A DNA stretch of 7,656 nucleotides from positions 1 to 7,656 of the forward strand of contig CAJXME010000050.1 of the NCBI GenBank assembly GCA_913056245.1. Reading direction: 5' to 3'. Of this stretch, positions 1 to 6,022 are shown one piece after another; position 1 is the stretch's first letter, and each line of letters opens with the position of its first letter. The notes beneath the pieces were generated by a model that saw nothing but the letters and a program-made list of their open reading frames with translations, did not search any database and was not told the origin of the DNA. The position numbers and the translations under genes were made by a program. The stretch comes from an uncultured Alphaproteobacteria bacterium (lineage in GTDB: Bacteria > Pseudomonadota > Alphaproteobacteria > Puniceispirillales > UBA1172).

Positions 1-1343
1 TGATCGAGCAAATCTTCGACATCGACATGGCCGCTGATCCGCCCCAACGCCGTGGCGGCACGGCGGAGGTCTTCAGCCATCAATTCCGGCGCTTCGTTGG
101 GATGATGCGCCGCCGCGTCATTCAAGGCTTCGGCGGCAATCTTCACCTGCGTGAGATGACGTTGCCGCGTTAAGATCGGCGCTTCATCTTTCGGCAGAAG
201 ATCAGCGATCAGGGCGGAAATCTTTTCATCGAGAGCCGCTAAACCCGCCCCCTGATGAACGGAGATCATGAGCCATTCCGGCAAAACGTGATTTGGGGCA
301 GATTGATCGATTTTGGTCAAAACCGGCAGAATTTTTGGTGATGCCATGGGGAGTTGGCTGTGATCATCTGGAAAAGACAGGCTAGAGACCAAGTCGCGAT
401 AAGCCGAAACCGGGTCGGCTTCCAGCGCCTCCACCAAGACAAGGATGATTTCTGATGACGCGGCGGCTTGGCGGGCGCGGCGCATCCCCTCCGCCTCAAC
501 AGCGCCAGCGGTATCGCGCAAACCCGCGGTATCCGTGATCGTCACAAAAACACCGTCGATATCCATGGCGACGTCAACGAGATCACGCGTTGTGCCGGCT
601 TCATCAGACACAATCGCCCGATCATCCCCCACCAAATGATTGAGCAAGGTCGATTTGCCCGCATTCGGCTTGCCGATCAGCGCAATTTTAACCCCGTCGC
701 GGCGGATCATGCCGCGATGCGCCGAAGCGATTGCCGCGTCCAATTCCGCCTGAAGCCCTGTTAATTGCTGGATCATTTGCGCCGCCACATCAAGGGGCAA
801 GTCTTCATCGGCAAAATCGATCAGGGCGGCCAATTCGGCGGAAATGCTGATGATCATCTGCCGCCAATCATCGGTTTTGCGGCTTAACGCCCCGTCCAAT
901 TGGCGGATAGCCTGCTGATGCTGGGTGATGGTATTGGCATCAATGATATCAGCGATGCCTTCGGCTTGATCAAGGTTGATCTTGCCGTTGAGAAAGGCGC
1001 GCCGCGAGAACTCCCCGGGGTCAGCAAGGCGAAAGCGCGGCAAGGTTTCAAGCCGTTCCATCACCATCCGCCCTAAAACGGGGCTGCCGTGAAGGTGCAA
1101 TTCGACCGTATCTTCCCCCGTGGCGCTCGCCGGTGCTTGAAAATAGAGAACCAGCGCTTGATCCAACACATCGCCATTCGCGTCAGATAGAGCCGCAAAA
1201 TGCGCCTGCCTTGGCGGCGGCACATGGCCAATCATGGCTTTTAAGGCGCGCGCTGCTCCTGCGCCAGAAATACGGATGATCTGCACGGCGGATTTCCCCG
1301 GCGGCGTGGCCAGAGCAAAAATAGTATCCGTTAATCGGGTCAC
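1..1343 (-). CDS. mnmE: tRNA uridine-5-carboxymethylaminomethyl modification GTPase MnmE (TrmE), C-terminus cut by window edge
   Basis: MnmE is a cytoplasmic GTPase that works with MnmG (GidA) to modify the wobble uridine (U34) of certain tRNAs. The frame is open from a GTG at 1343 to base 1, giving 447 visible codons. The family is about 450 residues long and ends in a short Cys-Ile-Gly-Lys tail, so only about ten residues, including that cysteine, should be missing. The N-terminal tetrahydrofolate-binding domain starts [20 protein letters not shown]. The G domain, inserted in a helical domain, shows G1 GKPNAGKS at 224-231, a TTRD switch, G3 DTAG at 271-274, the family's catalytic glutamate at about E283, and G4 TKID at 343-346. 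GTG was chosen because the protein aligns from there and an AAAGG ribosome site (1352-1356) lies 8 bases upstream; no ATG fits. It is transcribed away from oriC and divergently from the ogt gene. The identification is firm. Confidence 0.96.
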   Translation of the reverse strand, partial: MTRLTDTIFALATPPGKSAVQIIRISGAGAARALKAMIGHVPPPRQAHFAALSDANGDVLDQALVLYFQAPASATGEDTVELHLHGSPVLGRMVMERLETLPRFRLADPGEFSRRAFLNGKINLDQAEGIADIIDANTITQHQQAIRQLDGALSRKTDDWRQMIISISAELAALIDFADEDLPLDVAAQMIQQLTGLQAELDAAIASAHRGMIRRDGVKIALIGKPNAGKSTLLNHLVGDDRAIVSDEAGTTRDLVDVAMDIDGVFVTITDTAGLRDTAGAVEAEGMRRARQAAASSEIILVLVEALEADPVSAYRDLVSSLSFPDDHSQLPMASPKILPVLTKIDQSAPNHVLPEWLMISVHQGAGLAALDEKISALIADLLPKDEAPILTRQRHLTQVKIAAEALNDAAAHHPNEAPELMAEDLRRAATALGRISGHVDVEDLLD

Positions 1344-1413
1344 TTGCTGAACCTTTAGCGACTTGTTACGATGAGTCGTTGTGTTACCCCAAAATCTGTT
1401 CCGGGACAAACCA

Positions 1414-1437
1414 TCGAGGCACAAGACATGGCCTCGA
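1414..1437. repeat. Inverted repeat in the mnmE/ogt divergent intergenic region
   Basis: The arms TCGAGGC (1414-1420) and GCCTCGA (1431-1437) are perfect 7-base complements with a 10-base loop. The element lies between two divergent starts, 17 bases before the ogt ribosome site. It could be a hairpin in the ogt leader or an operator for either gene. No T-run follows, so it does not look like a terminator. I saw no convincing -35/-10 pair in this 127-base gap. Confidence 0.35.
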
Positions 1438-1470
1438 CCATAAACCGCACGGATAAGGAGAACAAGACCG

Positions 1471-2001
1471 ATGTTCCAAGAAACCCACCAAACCCCTTTC
1501 GGCTGGTTGACTGTTCACAGCAATGGTCAGGCGGTCACCGCGCTGGATTGGGCGATGACCAGCAGTGATAATGATCAAAACGCCGATGATGTTTCCCGTG
1601 AAACATGGCGACAAATCAAAGAATATTGCGCGGGAACACGCCGTGACTTTGATATTCCTTTAGCACCAGAGACCAGCCCTGCCTTAAACCGATGGCTCAA
1701 CATCATGCGGCGGATCGATTGCGGGAAAACCGTGACCTATAAGACCTTTGCCGAAATGGCTGGCGCGCCAAACGCCTCAAGAGCCGCGGGGTCGGCTTGC
1801 GCAAGGAATCCTATTCCTTTGATCATCCCTTGCCACCGCGTGACCAAACATGACGGCAGTCTGGGCAATTATGGCGCGATCCGCAGCTTATCGCCGAAAG
1901 ATCATCGCAACCTTGCCATCAAAGCCGCATTGATCGCCCATGAACGACAAATTATGGATAAGATATTGATATATAACGATTTTATGAATTCATCGCGGTG
2001 A
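1471..2001 (+). CDS. ogt: Methylated-DNA-[protein]-cysteine S-methyltransferase (O6-alkylguanine-DNA alkyltransferase)
   Basis: This family repairs O6-alkylguanine (and O4-alkylthymine) by moving the alkyl group irreversibly to its own cysteine. The 176-residue product carries the signature PCHRV at 120-124 with acceptor Cys121, so it is an active-type protein and not an alkyltransferase-like protein with Trp there. Just before it, [20 protein letters not shown] matches the recognition helix, with the Arg finger near R104, and Y90 lies in the helix-turn-helix. The N-terminal half is poorly conserved, as is usual. The ATG at 1471 has a strong TAAGGAG site (1454-1460) 10 bases upstream. After the usual family end near H157-E158 there is an 18-residue tail, and the last 20 bases of the gene overlap the convergent rho gene. 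It is the only gene in the left arm transcribed towards oriC. Whether it is Ogt or the Ada C-terminal type cannot be settled here; no Ada regulatory domain is present. Confidence 0.9.
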   Translation: MFQETHQTPFGWLTVHSNGQAVTALDWAMTSSDNDQNADDVSRETWRQIKEYCAGTRRDFDIPLAPETSPALNRWLNIMRRIDCGKTVTYKTFAEMAGAPNASRAAGSACARNPIPLIIPCHRVTKHDGSLGNYGAIRSLSPKDHRNLAIKAALIAHERQIMDKILIYNDFMNSSR

Positions 2002-2011
2002 AGAAATCGTT
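1975..2011. repeat. Stem-loop spanning the convergent ogt/rho stop codons
   Basis: AACGATTT (1975-1982) and AAATCGTT (2004-2011) are perfect 8-base complementary arms with a 21-base loop. The loop contains both stop codons and a 10-base perfect palindrome, ATGAATTCAT (1984-1993). The position at a convergent junction would suit a shared bidirectional terminator, but the stem is AT-rich and no clean T-run follows on either strand, so it would be weak at best. Confidence 0.35.
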
Positions 2012-3241
2012 GTTATCTTTCGATTGCTTGAGTTTATCGACCAAGAATTCCATGGCGTCGACAGGCCCCATCTGCATGAGAATCCGCCGCAGAACCCACA
2101 TTTTGGCCAGCGTGTCTTTATCGACCAGCAATTCTTCCTTGCGCGTGCCAGAACGGGTGATGTCGATGGCAGGGAAGGTGCGCTTATCGGAAAGTTTCCG
2201 ATCCAGCACCACTTCAGAGTTGCCCGTGCCTTTGAATTCTTCAAAGATCACTTCATCCATCCGCGAGCCGGTTTCAATCAATGCCGTCGCGATGATCGTC
2301 AACGAGCCGCCTTCTTCGATATTGCGTGCCGCGCCAAAGAAACGTTTTGGGCGTTGCAGGGCGTTGGCATCGACACCGCCGGTCAAAACCTTACCGGAAG
2401 AGGGCACAACCGTGTTGTAAGCCCGCGCCAAGCGCGTGATGCTATCGAGCAGAATCACCACATCACGTTTATGTTCCACCAAACGTTTGGCCTTTTCAAT
2501 GACCATATCGGTGACTTGAACGTGACGCACCGCGGGTTCGTCAAAGGTCGATGAAATCACCTCACCATTGACCGAGCGTTCCATGTCCGTGACTTCTTCA
2601 GGACGCTCGTCAATCAAGAGAACAATCAGGTAAACTTCGGGGTGATTTTCCGAAATCGCATGGGCGATGGATTGCAGCATCATGGTTTTACCCGTGCGCG
2701 GCGGCGCCACGATCAGGCCACGTTGGCCTTTCCCCATGGGCGCCACCAGATCAATCACCCGCGGGGTATTGTCTTTGGTCTCAGGGTTAAACGGCAATTC
2801 CAGCGTCAGTTTTTCTTCAGGATAAAGCGGCGTCAAATTGTCAAAATTGATCCGCTGACGCACGGCTTGGGGGTCTTCGAAATTAACTTGTTCGACTTTC
2901 AAAAGGGCAAAATAGCGCTCGCCTTCTTTGGGGGCGCGAATCTCGCCATCGACCGTGTCCCCTGTGCGCAAACTAAAGCGGCGAATTTGGCTTGGCGAGA
3001 CGTAAATATCATCAGGGCCCGGCAGGTAATTTGATTCCGGAGAGCGCAGAAACCCAAACCCGTCGGATAAAACTTCCAACACACCACTGCCGTAAATCGC
3101 AACGTCATCTTCGGCCAATTGTTTCAGGATGGCGAACATCATGTCTTGCTTGCGCAAGGTCGATGCGTTTTCGATTTCAAGTTCTTCAGCGTAAGACAAT
3201 AAATCCGCAGGGGATTTTTTCTTGAGGTCTTGTAGATTCAT
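1982..3241 (-). CDS. rho: Transcription termination factor Rho
   Basis: Rho is a hexameric RNA-dependent ATPase/helicase that ends transcription at Rho-dependent sites. From the ATG at 3241 the product is 419 residues, the same length as E. coli Rho as I recall it. It opens with [15 protein letters not shown] (N-terminal helical bundle). The cold-shock-like RNA-binding domain follows, with DGFGFLRS at 60-67 and [10 protein letters not shown] at 80-89. The ATPase core has Walker A APPRTGKT at 179-186, the catalytic-Glu segment DERPEEV at 211-217, Walker [17 protein letters not shown] from 261, the Q-loop [14 protein letters not shown] from 282, the R-loop region [13 protein letters not shown] from 328, and the arginine-finger segment SGTRKEEL from 364. 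A TTG four codons upstream (3253) is in frame but has only AT-rich sequence before it; the ATG has GGCGG 5 bases upstream and matches the family start. Its own promoter is seen upstream. No odd residues were noted. Confidence 0.98.
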   Translation of the reverse strand: MNLQDLKKKSPADLLSYAEELEIENASTLRKQDMMFAILKQLAEDDVAIYGSGVLEVLSDGFGFLRSPESNYLPGPDDIYVSPSQIRRFSLRTGDTVDGEIRAPKEGERYFALLKVEQVNFEDPQAVRQRINFDNLTPLYPEEKLTLELPFNPETKDNTPRVIDLVAPMGKGQRGLIVAPPRTGKTMMLQSIAHAISENHPEVYLIVLLIDERPEEVTDMERSVNGEVISSTFDEPAVRHVQVTDMVIEKAKRLVEHKRDVVILLDSITRLARAYNTVVPSSGKVLTGGVDANALQRPKRFFGAARNIEEGGSLTIIATALIETGSRMDEVIFEEFKGTGNSEVVLDRKLSDKRTFPAIDITRSGTRKEELLVDKDTLAKMWVLRRILMQMGPVDAMEFLVDKLKQSKDNNDFFTAMNS

Positions 3242-3310
3242 GGCAACCGCCAAAAATATTAAAAATTAAGGGAGGGTGTGGTGCAGAACAGCACTCTTAT
3301 TAGCAATAAC

Positions 3311-3337
3311 ATAATATAAAACGGGAAAAACTGTCAA
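3311..3337 (-). promoter_or_regulatory. Probable sigma70-type promoter of rho
   Basis: On the minus strand a perfect TTGACA (3332-3337) is followed after 15 bases by TATTAT (3311-3316), one base from TATAAT; overlapping AT-rich hexamers allow 16-17 base spacing. Transcription would begin near 3304, leaving an untranslated leader of about 60 bases. It lies between hemJ and rho, so rho can be expressed apart from the hem genes. Rho is autoregulated through its leader in E. coli; nothing specific to that was recognised here. Confidence 0.6.
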
Positions 3338-3364
3338 TATCCCCCGTTCATCAGGTTTCGAAAG

Positions 3365-3394
3365 CATTAAACCGATTAACATTAAACCGATTAA
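3365..3394. repeat. Two-copy perfect 15-base tandem repeat at the hemJ stop codon
   Basis: The unit CATTAAACCGATTAA occurs at 3365-3379 and again at 3380-3394 with no gap or mismatch. The second copy contains the hemJ stop codon (TAA, complement of 3391-3393), so the duplication extends from the end of the gene into the hemJ-rho spacer. It looks like a recent slippage duplication. No function is evident. Confidence 0.85.
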
Positions 3395-3816
3395 AAGGGC
3401 TGAACGATCACCAAAATGACGATGGCGATTAAAAACACCGTCGGCACTTCATTCCAAACGCGATAATACCGGTCGCTGCGGATATCCTCACCGCTTTCAA
3501 GCCCTTTGCGCATTTTGGCCAATTTGCCATGAACACCAGCCAGCAAGAAAACCAAACCGGCTTTAGCGAGAAACCAGTTTTGTTCGATCAACCCAGGATT
3601 GAGATGGATCATCCATAACCCCAAGCCAAAGGTGACAATCATCGCGGGATTCATGATCGCTTTTAACAGCCGTCGTTCCATCAAGGCAAAGGTTTCCGCA
3701 CGGGCAGAGCCGGGCTCGACCATAGCATGGTAAACATAAAGCCTTGGCAAATACAGCAGCCCCACCATCCAAGATATCGCGGCAATCAGGTGAAAGGCTT
3801 TAATCCAAAGATACAT
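3391..3816 (-). CDS. hemJ: Protoporphyrinogen IX oxidase HemJ (UPF0093 family membrane protein)
   Basis: HemJ oxidises protoporphyrinogen IX to protoporphyrin IX, the penultimate step of haem synthesis, in the cytoplasmic membrane; it replaces HemG/HemY in most alphaproteobacteria. The 141-residue product has the family length and four hydrophobic segments (about 3-25, 54-74, 81-98 and 122-139). Family hallmarks are the early conserved histidine (H9 in WIKAFHLIAAISW), the YLPRLYVYH segment at 22-30, a lysine in the third segment (K85 in FLAKAG), and NEVPTVFLI near the C-terminus. The ATG at 3816 is 3 bases after the hemE stop, with a GAGGGTGG-type ribosome site lying inside the hemE 3' end, so translation is probably coupled. 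Its partner upstream, hemE, acts two steps earlier in the same pathway. The stop codon lies in a 15-base tandem repeat. Confidence 0.93.
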   Translation of the reverse strand: MYLWIKAFHLIAAISWMVGLLYLPRLYVYHAMVEPGSARAETFALMERRLLKAIMNPAMIVTFGLGLWMIHLNPGLIEQNWFLAKAGLVFLLAGVHGKLAKMRKGLESGEDIRSDRYYRVWNEVPTVFLIAIVILVIVQPF

Positions 3817-3819
3817 CGC

Positions 3820-4842
3820 TTATTCCCACCCTCTGATATGCGCGACCAAATCCGCCACATGATCCGGCGGCGTTTCAGGGTTAAACCCATGGCCAAGATT
3901 AAAGATATGCGGCCGTGACGCGCAGGCTTCCATAATGGCATCAGCCGAGGCCAGCATCTCTTTGCCGCCGGTGATCACCGATAGCGGGTCAAGATTGCCT
4001 TGTACCGCCAATGATTTCGGAAGGTTGGCATCCGCCCATCGCATATCAACACTATGATCAAGACCAATGCCATTGATCCCCGCTTGTTCGGCATAGGCAA
4101 GGATATTCTCCCCAATGCCTTTCGGAAAGCCGATCACCGGCGCGTTAATGCCCCGCGATTTCAGCCCATCGGTGATCCGACGCATGGGCCGCGTCACCAC
4201 CCGATCTTGGAAATAAGACGGCACGGCGCTCGCCCAACTATCAAAAACCATCAACACATCAGCACCCGATTGAGCCTTCATTTCCAACAAACGAATGCTT
4301 TCATCAGCGATCCGGTCAAGCAAGCGATCCATTGCGTCGGGGTTTTGCCACAGCCAAGACCTTGATTTTTTGAAATCGCGGCTACTGCCGCCTTCAATCA
4401 TATAAGTGGCCACCGTCCAAGGCGCGCCGCAAAAACCAATCAAGCTTTTGGACGCGTCCAATCCCCCGCGGGTCAGCTGCAAGGCTTCACCAACAGGCGC
4501 TAATTTTGTCAGCATATCTTCACTGGAAAGGCGATCGATGTCACTAGGCTGATCCAAAGCGGTTAATTTTGGCCCTTCGCCGGTGACGAAATGAACCCCT
4601 GCCCCCATTGCCCAAGGGATCATCAAAATATCCGAAAAGATGATTGCGGCGTCGACATCATAACGCTCAACGGGCTGCAACGTTGCTTCAGCGGCTTTCG
4701 GGCTATTCAAACAATAGGAAATAAAATCAGGCTCCGACGCGCGCAAAGCACGATATTCAGGCAAATATCGACCCGCTTGGCGCATAAACCACATCGGCGT
4801 TTTTTCATCTTTAACGCCGCTTAATGTTTTTTGAAGACGCAT
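3820..4842 (-). CDS. hemE: Uroporphyrinogen decarboxylase HemE
   Basis: HemE removes four carboxyl groups from uroporphyrinogen III to give coproporphyrinogen III, a cytosolic step of haem synthesis. The 340-residue product has the usual length. Visible signatures are PMWFMRQAGRYLPEYR at 16-31 (substrate-binding arginines R21 and R25), the catalytic aspartate D71 in IIFSDILMIPWAMG, GFCGAPWTVATYMIEGG at 136-152 with conserved Y147, FDSWAS at 200-205, GFPKG at 238-242, GNLDP at 282-286, and NLGHGFNPETPPDHV at 315-329 with conserved H318. The ATG at 4842 has AGGA 7 bases upstream. The gene borders oriC, as in Caulobacter, and its promoter seems to lie inside the AT-rich origin DNA, which may tie its transcription to origin activity. 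It forms an operon with hemJ. Confidence 0.97.
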   Translation of the reverse strand: MRLQKTLSGVKDEKTPMWFMRQAGRYLPEYRALRASEPDFISYCLNSPKAAEATLQPVERYDVDAAIIFSDILMIPWAMGAGVHFVTGEGPKLTALDQPSDIDRLSSEDMLTKLAPVGEALQLTRGGLDASKSLIGFCGAPWTVATYMIEGGSSRDFKKSRSWLWQNPDAMDRLLDRIADESIRLLEMKAQSGADVLMVFDSWASAVPSYFQDRVVTRPMRRITDGLKSRGINAPVIGFPKGIGENILAYAEQAGINGIGLDHSVDMRWADANLPKSLAVQGNLDPLSVITGGKEMLASADAIMEACASRPHIFNLGHGFNPETPPDHVADLVAHIRGWE

Positions 4843-4853
4843 GGTCTTATCCT

Positions 4854-4887
4854 ATACAAGAATCTATTATAATTAATAATAATAAGG
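4854..4887. promoter_or_regulatory. Candidate DNA unwinding element with DnaA-trio-like TAA repeats
   Basis: Bases 4854-4885 contain only 3 G/C out of 32. Within them four TAA triplets follow directly on one another (4874-4885), then GG. In Bacillus subtilis, DnaA-trio elements read as TAG/TAA triplets ending in a short GC cluster and then a DnaA box; the plus strand here has that polarity, with a weak box-like site at 4899-4907 (complement) and the first perfect box at 4939. The element is therefore a good candidate for the site where the strands first open. The role is inferred from composition and position. Confidence 0.55.
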
Positions 4888-4895
4888 TTGATGAA
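4866..4895 (-). promoter_or_regulatory. Candidate hemE promoter inside the origin AT-rich region
   Basis: On the minus strand a perfect TATAAT (4866-4871) lies 23 bases upstream of the hemE start, with a weak -35 match TTCATC (4890-4895) at 18-base spacing. It overlaps the TAA repeats, so RNA polymerase and the initiator would compete for, or help each other open, the same DNA. AT-rich DNA yields chance -10 matches, so confidence is moderate. Confidence 0.45.
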
Positions 4896-4938
4896 GTGGT
4901 TGGATAGTGGAAATTCGGTAAAAACAACATTTACAGGT

Positions 4939-4959
4939 TTATCCACAGCTTTATCCCAA
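4939..4959 (+). promoter_or_regulatory. DnaA boxes 1 and 2 (same-direction pair)
   Basis: TTATCCACA at 4939-4947 is a perfect consensus box. TTATCCCAA at 4951-4959 has two mismatches. They point the same way with starts 12 bases apart, close to one helical turn, so two DnaA molecules could bind on one face. This is the box group nearest the AT-rich unwinding region. Confidence 0.8.
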
Positions 4960-5002
4960 AAATCAATGTCTCGAAATGCCGCAGAAAGATAAAAATCCGT
5001 AC

Positions 5003-5011
5003 TTATCCCCA
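5003..5011 (+). promoter_or_regulatory. DnaA box 3
   Basis: TTATCCCCA differs from the consensus TTATCCACA at one position (the seventh). It is isolated between the first pair and the inverted pair, roughly mid-origin. Confidence 0.7.
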
Positions 5012-5034
5012 TTATACGAAGCCTTGAGAAAATG

Positions 5035-5052
5035 TTATCCTCATGTGGATAA
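5035..5052. promoter_or_regulatory. DnaA boxes 4 and 5, abutting and inverted
   Basis: A one-mismatch box TTATCCTCA on the plus strand (5035-5043) is directly followed, with no gap, by a perfect box on the minus strand (TGTGGATAA, 5044-5052). The two form an 18-base imperfect palindrome, placing two DnaA sites head to head. The perfect box here is the only one on the minus strand. Confidence 0.8.
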
Positions 5053-5112
5053 ATCATCGGATAATTGATAGAGTTAGTGGAACATCATCTACAAGACTAT
5101 GGATCGGCTGAT

Positions 5113-5132
5113 TTATCCGCATTTTATCCACA
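5113..5132 (+). promoter_or_regulatory. DnaA boxes 6 and 7 (same-direction pair)
   Basis: TTATCCGCA (5113-5121, one mismatch) and a perfect TTATCCACA (5124-5132) point the same way with starts 11 bases apart, about one helical turn. The pair lies 51-70 bases before the ppsR start, so bound DnaA could also affect ppsR transcription. Confidence 0.82.
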
Positions 5133-5182
5133 GGTTTTCAGCCATCGGTTTTCACCTTCAATAGGGTTGGCATCAGCGCGCT

Positions 5183-6022
5183 ATGACATCCTCGCTTCGG
5201 AAATTGCACTTGCACTTAGTGTCGGATTCGACCGGCGAGACCACCCATCAAATGGGAAGAGCCGCGCTGGCGCAATTCAAAAATGTGCAAGCCATCGAAC
5301 ATATCTGGACTTTGGTGCGCAGTGAAGATCATTTGACAGCCATCGAAGCCGCCATTGAAAAACACGGCGGCGTGGTGCTGTTTAGCATCGCTGATCGCAA
5401 CCTCCGCCAACAAATGGAAGCGATTTGCCATCGCCATGATATCCCCTCTGTCAGCGTGCTTGATCATGTCGTCCACACCGTCTCAAAAATTCTTGGTGAA
5501 CCAGAACAAGGGGTGATCGGCGGCCAGCATCGCATGGATCGCGCTTATTTTGACCGTATGGAAGCGCTTGATTTCACCATTCAGCATGACGATGGGCAGG
5601 CGATATCGACGGTGCATAACGCCGATATTATCATTGTGGGTGTGTCGCGCAGTTCGAAAACGCCGACCTCGATTTATTTGGCGCATCGCGGCTATAAAGT
5701 TGCCAATTATCCGCTGGTGCCAGGGGTGAAAATGCCGCTTGATGATTTCCCTCATCAATCGATGTTTATTGTTGGCCTCATTAAAGACGCGCGGCGGCTG
5801 GTGCAAATTCGCCGCAACCGTTTGGTGGCGATGAACGAACAAGAATTAACCGATTACGCGGACCTTGATAAAATTGCCGAAGAAGTGGCCTCGGCGCGCA
5901 AATTATTCAATAAGCATAAATGGCCAATCATCGACGTCACCCGTCGTTCTGTCGAAGAAACCGCGGCGGCGATCATTAATCTGCACAGCCGCTGGATGGA
6001 AAATAAAGGCGACGAGGTATGA
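5183..6022 (+). CDS. ppsR: Kinase/pyrophosphorylase regulating pyruvate-phosphate dikinase or PEP synthase (DUF299 family)
   Basis: This bifunctional family switches PPDK or PEP synthase off by ADP-dependent threonine phosphorylation and on again by phosphate-dependent removal, controlling pyruvate/PEP interconversion. The 279-residue product has the family length. It starts with the typical LHLHLVSDSTGET (8-20), carries the P-loop GVSRSSKTPTSIYLA at 153-167, then YPLVPGV (176-182), and ends with the conserved DVTRRSVEETAA at 251-262. Which dikinase it controls cannot be told from here. The ATG at 5183 is the only possible start: an in-frame TAG lies at 5162-5164 and no GTG or TTG follows it. 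No good ribosome site is seen (AGGG is about 17 bases away), so initiation may be weak or leaderless. It is the first gene of the right-hand operon at the oriC edge and overlaps maf by 4 bases. Confidence 0.94.
   Translation: MTSSLRKLHLHLVSDSTGETTHQMGRAALAQFKNVQAIEHIWTLVRSEDHLTAIEAAIEKHGGVVLFSIADRNLRQQMEAICHRHDIPSVSVLDHVVHTVSKILGEPEQGVIGGQHRMDRAYFDRMEALDFTIQHDDGQAISTVHNADIIIVGVSRSSKTPTSIYLAHRGYKVANYPLVPGVKMPLDDFPHQSMFIVGLIKDARRLVQIRRNRLVAMNEQELTDYADLDKIAEEVASARKLFNKHKWPIIDVTRRSVEETAAAIINLHSRWMENKGDEV

Larger units (their letters stand above)
4843..5182. other. oriC: Chromosomal replication origin (oriC)
   Basis: This 340-base non-coding gap lies between divergent hemE and ppsR. It contains three perfect DnaA boxes (TTATCCACA: 4939-4947 plus, 5044-5052 minus, 5124-5132 plus), three one-mismatch boxes (5003-5011, 5035-5043 and 5113-5121, all plus) and one two-mismatch box (4951-4959 plus). 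An AT-rich, TAA-repeating stretch lies next to hemE. Seven such boxes in 340 bases cannot be chance. The flanking genes match those of characterised alphaproteobacterial origins (Caulobacter oriC lies beside hemE), and all core genes point away from this gap, so they run with the forks. I saw no full CtrA site (TTAA-N7-TTAA) and only one GANTC (4860-4864). Short open frames inside the gap show no protein-like character. Confidence 0.93.

Noticed and set aside
468..764. 98-codon open frame on the plus strand
   Set aside because: It lies antisense within the G domain of mnmE and its translation resembles no protein family; the mnmE frame explains the region.
1371..1568. 65-codon open frame on the plus strand overlapping the ogt start
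   Set aside because: No ribosome site, out of frame with ogt, and its second half is simply ogt read in another frame.
2024..2554. 176-codon open frame on the plus strand inside rho
   Set aside because: Antisense shadow of a highly conserved gene; the Phe-, His- and Arg-rich translation is typical of the reverse strand of Rho codons.
3251..3253. In-frame TTG as an alternative rho start, giving 423 residues
   Set aside because: Only AT-rich sequence and no ribosome site precede it. The ATG at 3241 gives the standard 419-residue protein with the family N-terminus.
4811..4824. TTAA-N6-TTAA resembling a CtrA site near the origin
   Set aside because: The spacing is 6, not the 7 needed for a CtrA site, and it lies inside hemE coding sequence.
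4821..5057. 78-codon open frame on the minus strand across the hemE start and oriC
   Set aside because: It overlaps the hemE 5' end and most of the DnaA boxes, has no family-like features, and its translation follows the AT-rich origin DNA.
5065..5093. Possible ppsR promoter with TTGATA at 5065-5070
   Set aside because: At 16-18 base spacing the best -10 match is only 3 of 6 bases, too weak to annotate.
5065..5325. 86-codon open frame on the plus strand from oriC into ppsR
   Set aside because: It overlaps the DnaA boxes and the ppsR N-terminus in another frame; ppsR is unmistakable.
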